Positions 1 through 8,697 of a stretch of 64,000 bases of DNA are shown here, piece after piece. Numbering within the stretch: position 1 is the first letter of the stretch; each line of letters begins with the position of its first letter. Origin of the DNA: Granulicella pectinivorans. Lineage in GTDB: Bacteria; Acidobacteriota; Terriglobia; Terriglobales; Acidobacteriaceae. The stretch spans positions 496,001 to 560,000 of the forward strand of contig NZ_FOZL01000002.1 in assembly GCF_900114625.1 (NCBI RefSeq), in the 5' to 3' direction. The notes under the pieces were generated by a model. That model made no database searches and was not told where the DNA came from. It was given only the letters and a program-made list of their open reading frames with translations. Made by a program: the position numbers and the translations under genes.

Positions 1-734
1 GCGCCGGTGTTATGGAACTTGCCATCGGTGAACAAAGCATATTTGTTACCGATACTGTGACAAATCACGCAGTTACCCTTCGCTGGATCGGTGAACAGGG
101 CAAGCCCATGAATTGCCGCAGGCGAAAGCGCCGTTTTATCGCCTCCATACTCATAGCGATCGAACGCCGAGTCCCCACTCAGCAGGGTTCTCTCGAAGCT
201 CGCGAGTGACTTTTCAATCTTCGTAATGGTCACATCGCCGGGACCGAATGCTTTCACGAAGGCCGCGCGATACGCTGCATCCTTGCGGATCTTCGCGACG
301 GAGACATCATGCGGCTGATTCATCTCGGTGAGCCCGATCAGAGGATCGGCCGACTGCTCCTCCAGCGTGCGCGCCCGCCCATCCCAGAACTGCACCGGCG
401 AGTATGCCGCATTCAGCAAGCTCGGCGCATTCCTCACACCCGTCACACCACCTACCCCCAGTGAGACACGCCGCGCGTCCGTAAACTCAAGCTTCGGGTT
501 ATGACATGTCGAGCACGCAACCGTATTGTCCTTCGAAAGCCGCGGATCGTAGAAGAGCTGTCGGCCCAGGGCAATCGTCTCCGCAGTCGGTGGATTGTCA
601 GCCGGATACGGAACAGCCGGCAGGCCGAGCGGAGCCTTGATCTCCACCACAGCACCCACCGGCCTGTCGCTTCCCGGCGACTTGCATCCCACAGCACCCA
701 GCATCAGGGCCGCGAGCCACAGTGCCCGTTTCAC
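1..734 (-). CDS. Di-haem cytochrome c peroxidase (MauG-like) lipoprotein, 3' end outside window
   Basis: Reading from a GTG at 734, the frame stays open to the window edge (244 residues), so the C-terminus is missing. A short hydrophobic N-terminus ends in a lipobox (LGAVGC, Cys17), which suggests an envelope lipoprotein. Two haem c motifs are visible: CSTCH (C74, C77, H78) and CVICH (C222, C225, H226), the spacing expected of di-haem cytochrome c peroxidases and MauG-type oxidases. Between them is a conserved-looking FWDGRARTLEEQ segment. The GTG overlaps the TGA of the upstream quinoprotein gene (GTGA), which decides the start and suggests translational coupling. Family members reduce peroxides or oxidise substrates in the periplasm; here the partner is probably the quinoprotein (inference). 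Confidence 0.88.
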   Translation of the reverse strand, partial: MKRALWLAALMLGAVGCKSPGSDRPVGAVVEIKAPLGLPAVPYPADNPPTAETIALGRQLFYDPRLSKDNTVACSTCHNPKLEFTDARRVSLGVGGVTGVRNAPSLLNAAYSPVQFWDGRARTLEEQSADPLIGLTEMNQPHDVSVAKIRKDAAYRAAFVKAFGPGDVTITKIEKSLASFERTLLSGDSAFDRYEYGGDKTALSPAAIHGLALFTDPAKGNCVICHSIGNKYALFTDGKFHNTG

Positions 735-2287
735 TTCGCCGCGTTCGGCAAGGCCCACGCAAACAGCACGCCGCCGGCGCTCGTCAACACATACTGCCTG
801 CCGTTGAGCATGTACGTCGTCGGCGAGCTCTGCATGCCCGAGCCCATGCCTGCGTGCCACAGCGTCTTGCCGTCCTTGGTCCGCAACACCAGGAAGTTCC
901 CCATCCCGTCGCCCGTAAATGTCAACCCGGACTCGGTCGTCATCACCCCCGCACCCGACGGCTGCCCAAGCTCGTGCTTCCAGCGAATCTCGCCTGTCTG
1001 GTAGTCGATCGCCTCGATCACGCCCTTGCCCCACAGACCATAGTCCGCGCCCGCCCAGCCATAGTCACCATCGGCCGGCTTCTGGAAGTAGAGGCTCCAA
1101 CTCGGATGCGCATCCACAATAAACAAGCCCGTCTTCGGATCGAAGCTTGGCGAACGATAGTTCGTCAGGCCTGCTTCATCGGGAGCAATCAGGCGTCCAT
1201 CACGTGCCGGATCCTTATCCGGATCGAACTGAGGCTGCCCCCTCTCATCCAGGCCCTTCGCCCAGTTCACCGGCCCAAACGGAACCGTCAGCAGGTTTTT
1301 GCCGGTCACGCGATCCAGCACGAAGAAGTAACCATCGCGCGAGGACTGCATCAACATCTTGCGCTGCTGCCCTTTGAACGGCCCATCGACCAGCACCGGC
1401 GTCTCCACCGCATCCCAGTCATGATCGTCGTGCGGCGCAGGCTGGAAGCCCCACACCAGCTTGCCCGTATCGGCGTTCAACGCCACGATGCTGCCCGTCC
1501 ATTCATTGTTGCCGGGACGAGCCTTGCCGTTCAGCACAGGAGTCGGATTGCCCGTGCCCCAGTAGATCAGGTTCAGTTCAGGATCGTAGGTACCCGGCAT
1601 CCACGTCGTTCCGCCCGTCGAGTACCCCGGCGACCCCTTTGGCGGGTTCACATCCCACTTCCACTGCAACTTACCCGTCTCAGGATCGAACGCCTGTAGA
1701 AACATCGGCAGGTTATCCATGTCGCCGCCTACGCCCGCCAGCACATGGTTGCCGACGATCAGCGGCGCTTCGGTCGTCCAGTAGCCTAGCGCATGATCCG
1801 CCACGGGAATGTTCCACAACACCGTGCCGTCCGAGCCGCGCAGGCAGACCATATGGGCATCCGGCCCCATGAAGTAGACCTTGCCCTTATAGACCGCGAC
1901 GCCTCGCTGGCCGATATGATCGCCCGTGTTGGGCGGATAGGTATAGTGCCACAGCGTATGTCCGGTCAGCGCATCGACCGCCCAAAGATTGTCGGGCACA
2001 GTGATGTAGATGACGCCATCGGCTAAAATCGGCGAAGCCTTGATGGCCGGGGAGAGCCCTGTCTGGAACGCCCAGGCCAAGCTCAGGTTGCCGACGTTCT
2101 CAGGCGTAATCTGCGTCAGCGCGCTATGACGCTTGCCGCTGTAGTCGCCATGGTACGAAGGCCAGCTATCCACCGGTGGATGCAGCAGCGTCTGGCTATC
2201 CACGTTCTGCGCCCACACGGACGACTGCGACCCCACCGCAAACAACGCACCGACAGCCAGACGACATACTCCAAGCCAAAGCTTCAT
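731..2287 (-). CDS. PQQ-dependent dehydrogenase-like beta-propeller protein, secreted
   Basis: This 518-residue protein has a cleavable signal peptide (about residues 1-26, ending SVWA) and then the quinoprotein alcohol dehydrogenase fold. The N-terminal SYHGDYSGKRHSAL segment, the propeller motif YDPELNLIYWGTGNP and the HDDHDWDAVE segment, which matches the region of the catalytic Asp, are all present. It is shorter than typical methanol/ethanol dehydrogenases and lacks a fused cytochrome c domain. The overlapping downstream gene for a di-haem c-type protein could supply the electron acceptor (inference). Expected location is the periplasm. The substrate cannot be read from sequence; sugars or alcohols are usual for the family. 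Confidence 0.85.
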   Translation of the reverse strand: MKLWLGVCRLAVGALFAVGSQSSVWAQNVDSQTLLHPPVDSWPSYHGDYSGKRHSALTQITPENVGNLSLAWAFQTGLSPAIKASPILADGVIYITVPDNLWAVDALTGHTLWHYTYPPNTGDHIGQRGVAVYKGKVYFMGPDAHMVCLRGSDGTVLWNIPVADHALGYWTTEAPLIVGNHVLAGVGGDMDNLPMFLQAFDPETGKLQWKWDVNPPKGSPGYSTGGTTWMPGTYDPELNLIYWGTGNPTPVLNGKARPGNNEWTGSIVALNADTGKLVWGFQPAPHDDHDWDAVETPVLVDGPFKGQQRKMLMQSSRDGYFFVLDRVTGKNLLTVPFGPVNWAKGLDERGQPQFDPDKDPARDGRLIAPDEAGLTNYRSPSFDPKTGLFIVDAHPSWSLYFQKPADGDYGWAGADYGLWGKGVIEAIDYQTGEIRWKHELGQPSGAGVMTTESGLTFTGDGMGNFLVLRTKDGKTLWHAGMGSGMQSSPTTYMLNGRQYVLTSAGGVLFAWALPNAAK

Positions 2288-2574
2288 ATCGATTATTCGT
2301 CTCTTTTCATTGAGCCAGAACCATATCTGCAGGGCACAAAACCGCCTCTTCCTGCCATCGGATGAGCCTGTCTGGTCCGCCCGAAAATTTTATACCAAGA
2401 GGACCGCCTCAGTCTGGAACCGTTTCTACCCCCTGAATTTCCTCCAATTCATCGCCCAAAACCTTCCCACACGAAAAGCCGGACGATTTAACGCGATGTT
2501 GACCGCGCTGCAAACTGACGTAACACGACGCGCGCCAAACTCACCTCGTAACGATCCGAACACGAGGTCAATCG

Positions 2575-3372
2575 ATGCCCGCTGCCACCCACTCCGTCGA
2601 TGTCCTGCTCGAAACCGGAGCGCACGCACACCAGACAGAACAGACTGCAGCAGCCGGCGACTATTGGGTGAGACTCGCCTCCACCCAGCAAGAACGCGAA
2701 GCCGCCTTCCGACTCCGCTTCATCGTCTTCAACCTTGAGCTCAACGAAGGCCTGGACGCTGCCTACGCCAACGGCTTCGACGTCGATCGCTACGACGCCG
2801 TCTGCGATCACCTCATCGTTTGCCATCGTCCCACCGGAGCTGTCATTGGCACCTATCGCCTCCAGCGTGGCGACATAGCCAAACAGCACCACGGTTACTA
2901 CAGCGAGCAGGAATTCGACTTCGCCCCCTTTGAATCGATGCGCTCGCAGATTGTAGAACTGGGCCGCGCCTGCATCCACCGCGACCACCGCTCCAGCGAA
3001 GTCCTTCATCTTCTCTGGCGCGCCATCGCCCGCTACGTCCTCGCCAACGGAGGCCGCTACATGATGGGCTGCTGTTCCCTCTCCTCCACCGATGCCGCCC
3101 AGGGACAGGCCGTCTACCGCAGTCTGCGCAACTACACCGTCGAGCCATCGCTCATGACCGTGCCGACCACATCCTTCCTGCTTCCGCACGACGACACCAT
3201 CACCGAGGACATCCGTCCACCCAAACTCCTGCGCGCTTACCTCACGATTGGCGCGAAGATCTGCAGCGAGCCCGCCCTCGATCGTGAGTTCCGTACCATC
3301 GACTTCCTCACCCTGCTGGACCTTCAGACACTTCATCCAAGGGTCGCCGCCCGTTTCCTGGACATGCCCTGA
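2575..3372 (+). CDS. olsB: Ornithine lipid N-acyltransferase, OlsB-like (GNAT fold)
   Basis: This 265-residue protein resembles the OlsB / haemolysin-like acyltransferases that transfer a 3-hydroxyacyl group from acyl carrier protein to ornithine, giving lyso-ornithine lipid. Typical features are RLRFIVFNLELNEGL near residue 45, an Asp-rich segment (FDVDRYDAVCDHLIV), GTYRLQ, and VELGRACIHRDHR followed by LLWRAIARYV. The start is supported by a GAGG element 8 nt before the ATG. The next gene is a PlsC-type acyltransferase 7 nt downstream, which completes the two-step OlsB-OlsA route to ornithine lipids at the inner membrane. The 287-base interval between this gene and the divergent quinoprotein must hold both promoters, but I see no convincing pair. 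Confidence 0.82.
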   Translation: MPAATHSVDVLLETGAHAHQTEQTAAAGDYWVRLASTQQEREAAFRLRFIVFNLELNEGLDAAYANGFDVDRYDAVCDHLIVCHRPTGAVIGTYRLQRGDIAKQHHGYYSEQEFDFAPFESMRSQIVELGRACIHRDHRSSEVLHLLWRAIARYVLANGGRYMMGCCSLSSTDAAQGQAVYRSLRNYTVEPSLMTVPTTSFLLPHDDTITEDIRPPKLLRAYLTIGAKICSEPALDREFRTIDFLTLLDLQTLHPRVAARFLDMP

Positions 3373-3379
3373 ACGAGAC

Positions 3380-4219
3380 ATGACTTTAGTCCGCTCACTT
3401 CTGCGAAGCACGCTCTTCGTCACCTTGCTGCTGGCCACCTGCATCGATGGCCAGGTCAGAAAGCTCTTCTTCGGCCTGCGCCCGGGACCGGCAGGAGCCG
3501 TGTGGGTCCATCGCTGGTGCAGGCGCATCGTCCGCGCGATGGGCATCGCCTGCACGGTGGAAGGCCCTCTGCCCGTCATCACCCCAAACGGATTGGCCGT
3601 CGTCTCCAACCACCTCAGCTACCTCGACATCCTCGTCTATTCCGCTGTAGCGCCTTGCGTGATGGTCGCCAAGTCCGAGATCCGCGGCTGGCCTCTCCTC
3701 GGCTGGATCACCGCACAGGCCGGCACCGTCTATGTCCAGCGAGCCGACGTGAAGGGCGGACAAACCCAGACGCACGCCCAGGTCAACGCAGCGATGCGCG
3801 ACGCCTACCGCAGCGGCCTCCCCGTTCTCTTCTTCCCCGAAGGCACAACGACCGACGGCTCTGAAGTTCTGCCCTTCCGTCGCGGCCTCTACCACTCCGT
3901 TCTGGCCGATGACGTCCCCATGAACGCCGCCGCGCTCTCCTACGTCCTCGACGACCCCAACCCAGACGCGACCGTAGCCAACGACGTCTGCTTCTGGGGA
4001 GACATGGTCTTCGCTCCGCACCTCTTCCGCTGCCTCGGCCTGCGCGGCCTCCGCGTCAATATCCGCTTCGACCCCACCCGCGTCCGCGGTGACGACCGCT
4101 TTGCATTGGCCATCAACTGCCGCCGCCAAACCATCGAGCTCTACGCCAGACTGCAATCTCACCAGGAAACAGAGCCAATCCCTTGTGCGCTCGAAAACAA
4201 AAGTATCGCTGCGGCATAA
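3380..4219 (+). CDS. olsA: Lyso-ornithine lipid acyltransferase, OlsA/PlsC-like
   Basis: A 279-residue 1-acylglycerol-3-phosphate acyltransferase family protein. The catalytic HX4D motif is present as NHLSYLD, followed by a glycine-proline-rich segment (KSEIRGWPLLGW) and the substrate-binding block FFPEGTTTDGSEVLPFRRG. A hydrophobic N-terminal helix (LLRSTLFVTLLLATC) should anchor it to the inner membrane. The ATG at 3380 lies 7 nt after the olsB stop; the frame stays open upstream, but only as antisense-like sequence inside olsB. Role by family and context: O-acylation of lyso-ornithine lipid. A general role in phosphatidic acid synthesis cannot be excluded from sequence alone. Confidence 0.82.
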   Translation: MTLVRSLLRSTLFVTLLLATCIDGQVRKLFFGLRPGPAGAVWVHRWCRRIVRAMGIACTVEGPLPVITPNGLAVVSNHLSYLDILVYSAVAPCVMVAKSEIRGWPLLGWITAQAGTVYVQRADVKGGQTQTHAQVNAAMRDAYRSGLPVLFFPEGTTTDGSEVLPFRRGLYHSVLADDVPMNAAALSYVLDDPNPDATVANDVCFWGDMVFAPHLFRCLGLRGLRVNIRFDPTRVRGDDRFALAINCRRQTIELYARLQSHQETEPIPCALENKSIAAA

Positions 4220-4220
4220 G

Positions 4221-4265
4221 AACGACACTGCTCAAGACCATGAATTCCGCCTGAGCAGTGTCGTT
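4221..4265 (+). terminator. Intrinsic terminator after olsBA
   Basis: A perfect 14-bp inverted repeat (4221-4234 with 4252-4265) begins 2 nt after the olsA stop and is followed by a T-rich run. The 17-nt loop is longer than average. It also separates olsA from the convergent receptor gene. Confidence 0.75.
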
Positions 4266-4306
4266 TGTTCTACTTTTTAGTCCTGATTACATCTTTCTCT
4301 TCAGTC

Positions 4307-7300
4307 CTAGAACTGGATCCTCACCGCCCCTTGCAGCACACGCGACGTGTTATTCGTTCCCGTAATGATGCCGTAGGTCGTGGTCGTCGTGGTCGTCGAA
4401 CCCGGTGTACCCAGAATCGGGTGATTCAGTACGTTGAACGCCTCGACATCCAGCTTCGCCTGCAGCCTCTCCTTGATCGGAAAGATGCGGAAGATAGAGG
4501 CATCGACATTGAAGTAGTTCGCCGCCTGCAGGAAGTTCCTCGGTGAGTTCCCAAGCGTGCCGCTCGCGGGCGTGGCAAACGCGCAAGGATTGAACCACTG
4601 CTGGATCGTGCGCGTATTGCCCGCCGGAGGAACGCAGGTCGGATTCCCTGAGATCGGGCCCGCCTGATACGGATTGCCCACCAGGTTCGCCCGCTCATAT
4701 GTCGACGCGTTGCCCGTGTTCGCGATATCGCCTGCCGACAGCACATTGAAGTTGCGTCCCGACTGTGCCACGAAGATGCTGTTCACCTGCCAGTGTCCGA
4801 TCACATAGTCCGCCGTACGGTTCCCCGTCGAGACCATCTTGCCCGTGCCGAACGGAAGCTCATACACCACATTGGCCGTCAAAATGTGAGGCAGGTTGAA
4901 GCCCGCCGGACCACGGCTCGTCTTCACGTTATACGGGTCCTCGGGCACGCCGCCTTCCACCCCAAAGAATCCATCGCCGCCTTCATTCAGCGTCTTGCTC
5001 CACGTATACGCCACCATGAAGCCGAGCCCAGACGTGAAGTGTCGCGCCAGCGAAGCCTGCAACGCGTTGTACGTGGCATTCGCGCCGCTGTGGTCCCACG
5101 ACTTCTCAGGCACCGTGTAGGGAAACGGCTGCCCCGTCGTCCCCAGCGTCTGCCTCGTCGCGAACGAGGACCCCGCCGCCGGCGTACCCGTGTTGTAATA
5201 CCCGCCAATATCCAGCCGATGCGACTCAGACCCAACATAGTTCAACGACAACACCGTGTTGCGTCCGAACTGCTGTTCGATCCCAAGGTTGTACTGCTCG
5301 GAGTAGGGATTCTTCCACTGCGGATCCACCATGTAGTTCACGTTCGAAGAGCTGAACGGAGTTGTCGAAGGAAGGTTGCCGCCATTCGCCGCGAATGGGT
5401 TCTGCGCCGACGTGTAGATCGTGCCGGGCGTGTTCGTGTTGTTGATCTGCAGCGTGCCTGTATCCGGCCACGACCCCTGGTAGTTCTGCGTCATCTGGAT
5501 GATCGAAGCCCAGTTGTCGTACGTCATCCCGAAACCGGCACGAATCGACATCGTATCGTTCACGCGATACGCCAGCCCGAGCCTTGGCCCAAAGTTCGTC
5601 TTCGTCCCATGCAGAATCTTGCCTCCACTCGCGACCCGCACATGCGCCGGCAGCGTCGCGCTCGGCAGGCAGGGTGCATGACCGCGCACACTGCATAGCG
5701 GAGGCAGTTGCTGCACAATATAGTCGCCCGTGTTGAAGTCGAAGTCGCCCGTCTCAATGCTTCCGTTCAACCCCACCGTCCCCTGCGTGCCGAACGCGGG
5801 AATTACGCTACGGTCGTAGCGCAGGCCATAGTTGAAGGTCAGCTTCTGCACAATCTTCCAGCTATCCTGGAGGTAGATGCTGGCGATACCGCCCGGCCTC
5901 TCCGTGAGGTTCACATTGCGCTTGTTCTCGTTGTTCGGATAATCCAGCAGAAAGTCCGCCAACCCCGATCCCGCCTGCTTCGTCGCCGTCGACGTTGCGC
6001 CCACCGAATTCACTGTCGAGCACTGCACGCCCTGCGGGCATCCCGGCGAAGCCAGCGTCGGCGTAGGGTTCTGCGTATTGTTGTTGAAGTTGGACGTGGA
6101 GCCACCGGTAAAGCCGATCGAAGCATTCTGTAACACAGCCGTGTAGTTCACCTGGTCCCATCCACCGCCGGCCTGAATCTGGTGACTGCCGACTGTCTTG
6201 GTCACACTACCCGACCACTCATGAATACTCGAAAGGTTCGTCGTCGGGCTATTGTTCTCACCGCCCGAGACCCCGCCCGTAATGCTGATCGTCGACATCA
6301 GGGTCGCCTTCTGCACATAGGAGTTGCACATATCCGCCGAGCAGCCGAAGACCTGCCATATATTCGGATTGTTGAACGCCGTAATCACGTAGTTCTCCAC
6401 ATGGCTCTTGGCGTACTGCACCTGCATCGTGGTGCTCGCGTTGAAGATGTGCGTCCAGTTCACGCCGCACTGCTGCGAGGGCAGCTCGGTCGTCGTAAAC
6501 AGCGTCGGCAGACCGGCCGGAGCAAGGTTGTACGACTGAAACCCGCCATAACGGAAGAAGATGAAATCCTTGTTCCCTATGTGCTGGTCGATCCGGCCCG
6601 TGTAGTTGTATGTCCTCTGCCGCGTGGCCGCCGTAATCTGCTGGTTTGCCACCGTGGCTGCAACTCCGGGAATCGCAATCGGAGCCTGCGTGAAGATCGC
6701 ATTGATATAAGCGATCGAGTACTTGTTCAACTGCGATACCGGGATCTGGTTGCCAAGATACGCCGGACGATACGGTCCATATCCATTGCTTCCGGCCGCA
6801 TACCCGTTGCCGCCTGCGGTCGGATCATAGAGCTGGCACGTCGCCGTGCTGTAGCTCCCCACCGGGCAAGCCGAGCTGCTGAAGTCCAGCGCCGGTTGCG
6901 TCTGCGGCCCGCCATACGTCGACTCGCCAAGCTGCGCTGCCGTCGGCTCCAGAATGTTCGTGGCGCCCGACTTCGCGTAGTGCGTAATCTCCGCGCCAAA
7001 CTCGAAGAACGTCTTGTCCCGTCCGTCGTACAGGTGGGGAATCCGCACCGCGCCGCCCGCCTGCCCGCCATAGGTATTGAAGTGGTACGACGGCTTCAGC
7101 ACGCTTGGGAAGTAGCTCTGCGCGTCGAAGCTGTTGTTGCGGATGTACTCCCACGCACTGCCGTGGTACGTGTTTGTGCCGGCCTTGCTGGTCATGTTCA
7201 CCACACCACCAAGCGAGCCGCCATACTGGGAATCGTTGTGCGAGTTGATCTTGAACTCTTCGATCGTATCGATGATCGGGGGCACCGCATACGTGTTGTA

Positions 7301-7969
7301 CCAGGCCGAATTGTCGTTCATGCCGTCGACCAGAAAGATCGTCGACCGGTTACCCGCGCCGTTGATCGAAGGAAACGTTACCGTCGAACCCGCCACGTTC
7401 GACGTGTTGCTCGCACTCGAGTTCTGCCCCGTACTCACCGACGACACACCCGGCGTCAACGTCAGCAACTGCGTGAAGTTGCGACCGTTCAGCGGCAGTT
7501 CATTCACCTGCCTCTGGCCGATCGTCGTACCAAGCTGCGCGGTCGAACTCTCCACCTGCGCGCCCGTCGCCTCCACGGTGACCGACTCCGACACCGCGCC
7601 CACCTTCAGCGACGCGTTGATCGTGATCGCCTGCGCCACGCCCAGATCGAAGGCTGCGATCCTCTGCGTCTGAAAGCCCTGCATCACAAACGAAACCGTA
7701 TAACGCGCCGGAGGCACGTTCGTGAAGAAGTAGTTGCCCGACCCGTTCGAGACAGTATCCCGTTCGACGTTCGTCTCCGTGTTCTTCAACGTCACCTTCG
7801 CGCCCGCCACCACCGCCTGGTTCGGATCGCTCACGACGCCGTTCACCGCGGACGAAGAGCTCTGCGCACCCGCAGAACAGGAGAACAGGGCGGCTGCAAC
7901 TGCCAGCACAAGCAAAACAGCCCACTGCGGAAGAGCGAAACGCACGCTCTGACAGTTCATCGTTTGCAT
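4307..7969 (-). CDS. TonB-dependent receptor, Oar-like, with carboxypeptidase-regulatory domain
   Basis: A 1220-residue outer-membrane protein. Residues about 1-36 form a signal peptide (hydrophobic VLLVLAVAAALFSC, then SAGAQ). Residues about 40-120 are a CarboxypepD_reg-like domain (VVSDPNQAVVAGAKVTL... GNYFFTNVPPARYTV). A plug domain follows with the motif LPLNGRNFTQLLTLTPGVS, then a long beta-barrel ending in aromatic Phe (AVRIQF). A poly-threonine stretch lies near the C-terminus. A GGAGG element 8 nt before the ATG supports the start. Acidobacteria carry many such receptors and their substrates (oligosaccharides, proteins, chelates) are mostly unknown. The gene is monocistronic and divergent from the YeiH cluster. 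Confidence 0.9.
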   Translation of the reverse strand: MQTMNCQSVRFALPQWAVLLVLAVAAALFSCSAGAQSSSSAVNGVVSDPNQAVVAGAKVTLKNTETNVERDTVSNGSGNYFFTNVPPARYTVSFVMQGFQTQRIAAFDLGVAQAITINASLKVGAVSESVTVEATGAQVESSTAQLGTTIGQRQVNELPLNGRNFTQLLTLTPGVSSVSTGQNSSASNTSNVAGSTVTFPSINGAGNRSTIFLVDGMNDNSAWYNTYAVPPIIDTIEEFKINSHNDSQYGGSLGGVVNMTSKAGTNTYHGSAWEYIRNNSFDAQSYFPSVLKPSYHFNTYGGQAGGAVRIPHLYDGRDKTFFEFGAEITHYAKSGATNILEPTAAQLGESTYGGPQTQPALDFSSSACPVGSYSTATCQLYDPTAGGNGYAAGSNGYGPYRPAYLGNQIPVSQLNKYSIAYINAIFTQAPIAIPGVAATVANQQITAATRQRTYNYTGRIDQHIGNKDFIFFRYGGFQSYNLAPAGLPTLFTTTELPSQQCGVNWTHIFNASTTMQVQYAKSHVENYVITAFNNPNIWQVFGCSADMCNSYVQKATLMSTISITGGVSGGENNSPTTNLSSIHEWSGSVTKTVGSHQIQAGGGWDQVNYTAVLQNASIGFTGGSTSNFNNNTQNPTPTLASPGCPQGVQCSTVNSVGATSTATKQAGSGLADFLLDYPNNENKRNVNLTERPGGIASIYLQDSWKIVQKLTFNYGLRYDRSVIPAFGTQGTVGLNGSIETGDFDFNTGDYIVQQLPPLCSVRGHAPCLPSATLPAHVRVASGGKILHGTKTNFGPRLGLAYRVNDTMSIRAGFGMTYDNWASIIQMTQNYQGSWPDTGTLQINNTNTPGTIYTSAQNPFAANGGNLPSTTPFSSSNVNYMVDPQWKNPYSEQYNLGIEQQFGRNTVLSLNYVGSESHRLDIGGYYNTGTPAAGSSFATRQTLGTTGQPFPYTVPEKSWDHSGANATYNALQASLARHFTSGLGFMVAYTWSKTLNEGGDGFFGVEGGVPEDPYNVKTSRGPAGFNLPHILTANVVYELPFGTGKMVSTGNRTADYVIGHWQVNSIFVAQSGRNFNVLSAGDIANTGNASTYERANLVGNPYQAGPISGNPTCVPPAGNTRTIQQWFNPCAFATPASGTLGNSPRNFLQAANYFNVDASIFRIFPIKERLQAKLDVEAFNVLNHPILGTPGSTTTTTTTYGIITGTNNTSRVLQGAVRIQF

Positions 7970-8071
7970 CGGGACAGCCTCCAGAATTCAGCTCGAACAA
8001 AGGTCGGATGAAAAGCTTTTCAATCAAGAAAGTCGCGACGGACTGAGCACCCTGTTTCGGAACGCGCGAAT

Positions 8072-8099
8072 CCTATAAAGCGACCGGCTGCAATGTCAA
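8072..8099 (-). promoter_or_regulatory. Sigma70-like promoter for the minus-strand TonB receptor
   Basis: On the minus strand TTGACA (8099-8094) is separated by 16 nt from TATAGG (8077-8072). The predicted start near 8065 leaves a 5' leader of about 95 nt before the ATG at 7969. In the rest of the 7970-8331 interval I see no gene. Confidence 0.6.
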
Positions 8100-8331
8100 G
8101 AAACTTTTCGCATATTGCGAATTCTTTTCGCCCGTTGAAATAACCCGCTCAAAGCCACAAACTGGCACACAACCTCATTTCACCAATCAACGCAGACTTT
8201 CATCATCGAAAACGCAGTAAGAAGAGAGGAGCACCCATTCCCCGTCCAGCCCGTCTCTTCCTCGGAGACAAGGACTCCCGGCGGCCAAGGCCTACCAAGG
8301 GTGCAGATCAGGGAGCAATCCCAACCAAACC

Positions 8332-8361
8332 TTGACGCCACCCCCATATTCCCTCTACTCT
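8332..8361 (+). promoter_or_regulatory. Promoter of the cysteine-leader / YeiH cluster
   Basis: TTGACG at 8332-8337 and TACTCT at 8356-8361 are separated by 18 nt. A start 7 nt after the -10 element falls on position 8368, the A of the leader-peptide ATG. No Shine-Dalgarno-like sequence precedes that ATG, which fits a leaderless transcript. Confidence 0.5.
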
Positions 8362-8367
8362 TGACAG

Positions 8368-8472
8368 ATGGGATCGCACCGCATGCCGGCTTGTACTTGT
8401 TGCCCTTGTTGTATGGGCAAGAGTTGCTGCTGCGTGGCGCACCGTTCCACATCCCTGATCCAGGCCATCTAA
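8368..8472 (+). CDS. Cysteine-rich leader peptide (34 aa), candidate attenuator uORF
   Basis: A short ORF with ATG at 8368 and TAA at 8470-8472. Eight of its 34 residues are cysteine, in two clusters: C9, C11, C12, C14, C15 (8392-8412) and C20-C22 (TGC TGC TGC, 8425-8433). It sits in the leader of the small-protein / YeiH cluster, after a promoter and before an intrinsic terminator, as in amino-acid-responsive attenuators. It has no Shine-Dalgarno sequence and the predicted transcription start coincides with its ATG. A 6-bp hairpin (8400-8405 with 8415-8420) forms inside the ORF. The peptide itself probably has no function; ribosome progress over the Cys codons would be the signal (inference). 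It could instead be a small metal-binding peptide. Confidence 0.7.
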   Translation: MGSHRMPACTCCPCCMGKSCCCVAHRSTSLIQAI

Positions 8473-8498
8473 ACAAGAGAGAGCCAAGACCTTCAGGA

Positions 8499-8544
8499 GC
8501 CCACGTATCAGCGCCAACCGCGCGATACGTGGGCTTTTCCTTTT
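8499..8544 (+). terminator. Leader terminator (attenuator hairpin) before the YeiH cluster
   Basis: An 11-bp perfect stem (8499-8509 with 8524-8534) extends, across a bulged A, by a further GCGC/GCGC pairing (8511-8514 with 8520-8523), and is followed by TTTTCCTTTT. It lies between the Cys-rich leader ORF and the first structural gene, so it would stop transcription early unless disrupted. A candidate antiterminator pairs 8431-8437 (overlapping and just after the TGC triplet) with 8501-8507 in the 5' arm: 7 bp including one G-U. Confidence 0.8.
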
Positions 8545-8571
8545 GCCCCGACCAACACCCGGAGAAACACC

Positions 8572-8697
8572 ATGGCAAGCCAGAACTCGGACCTCGGCCA
8601 CAAGAACAAATTCAACGTCGACCTGCTGGCCATCACCATCGCCCTCACGCTCGCCGCGCTCATCCGATTCAATATCATCCCGCACATCGGCTTCTAA
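8572..8697 (+). CDS. Small single-span membrane protein (41 aa) upstream of the YeiH transporter
   Basis: A short ORF with a good GGAG element 7 nt before its ATG. Polar N-terminal residues (about 1-15) are followed by one hydrophobic helix (VDLLAITIALTLAALI) and a short tail. Its TAA overlaps the ATG of the transporter gene (TAATG), a strong sign that it is translated and coupled. It could be a regulatory or assembly subunit of the transporter. I do not recognise a family. Confidence 0.7.
   Translation: MASQNSDLGHKNKFNVDLLAITIALTLAALIRFNIIPHIGF

Noticed and set aside
8368..8544. A metabolite riboswitch (for example SAM-type) in the leader of the YeiH cluster
   Set aside because: I could not find the conserved core of any riboswitch class I know; the Cys-rich ORF plus terminator explains the leader better.
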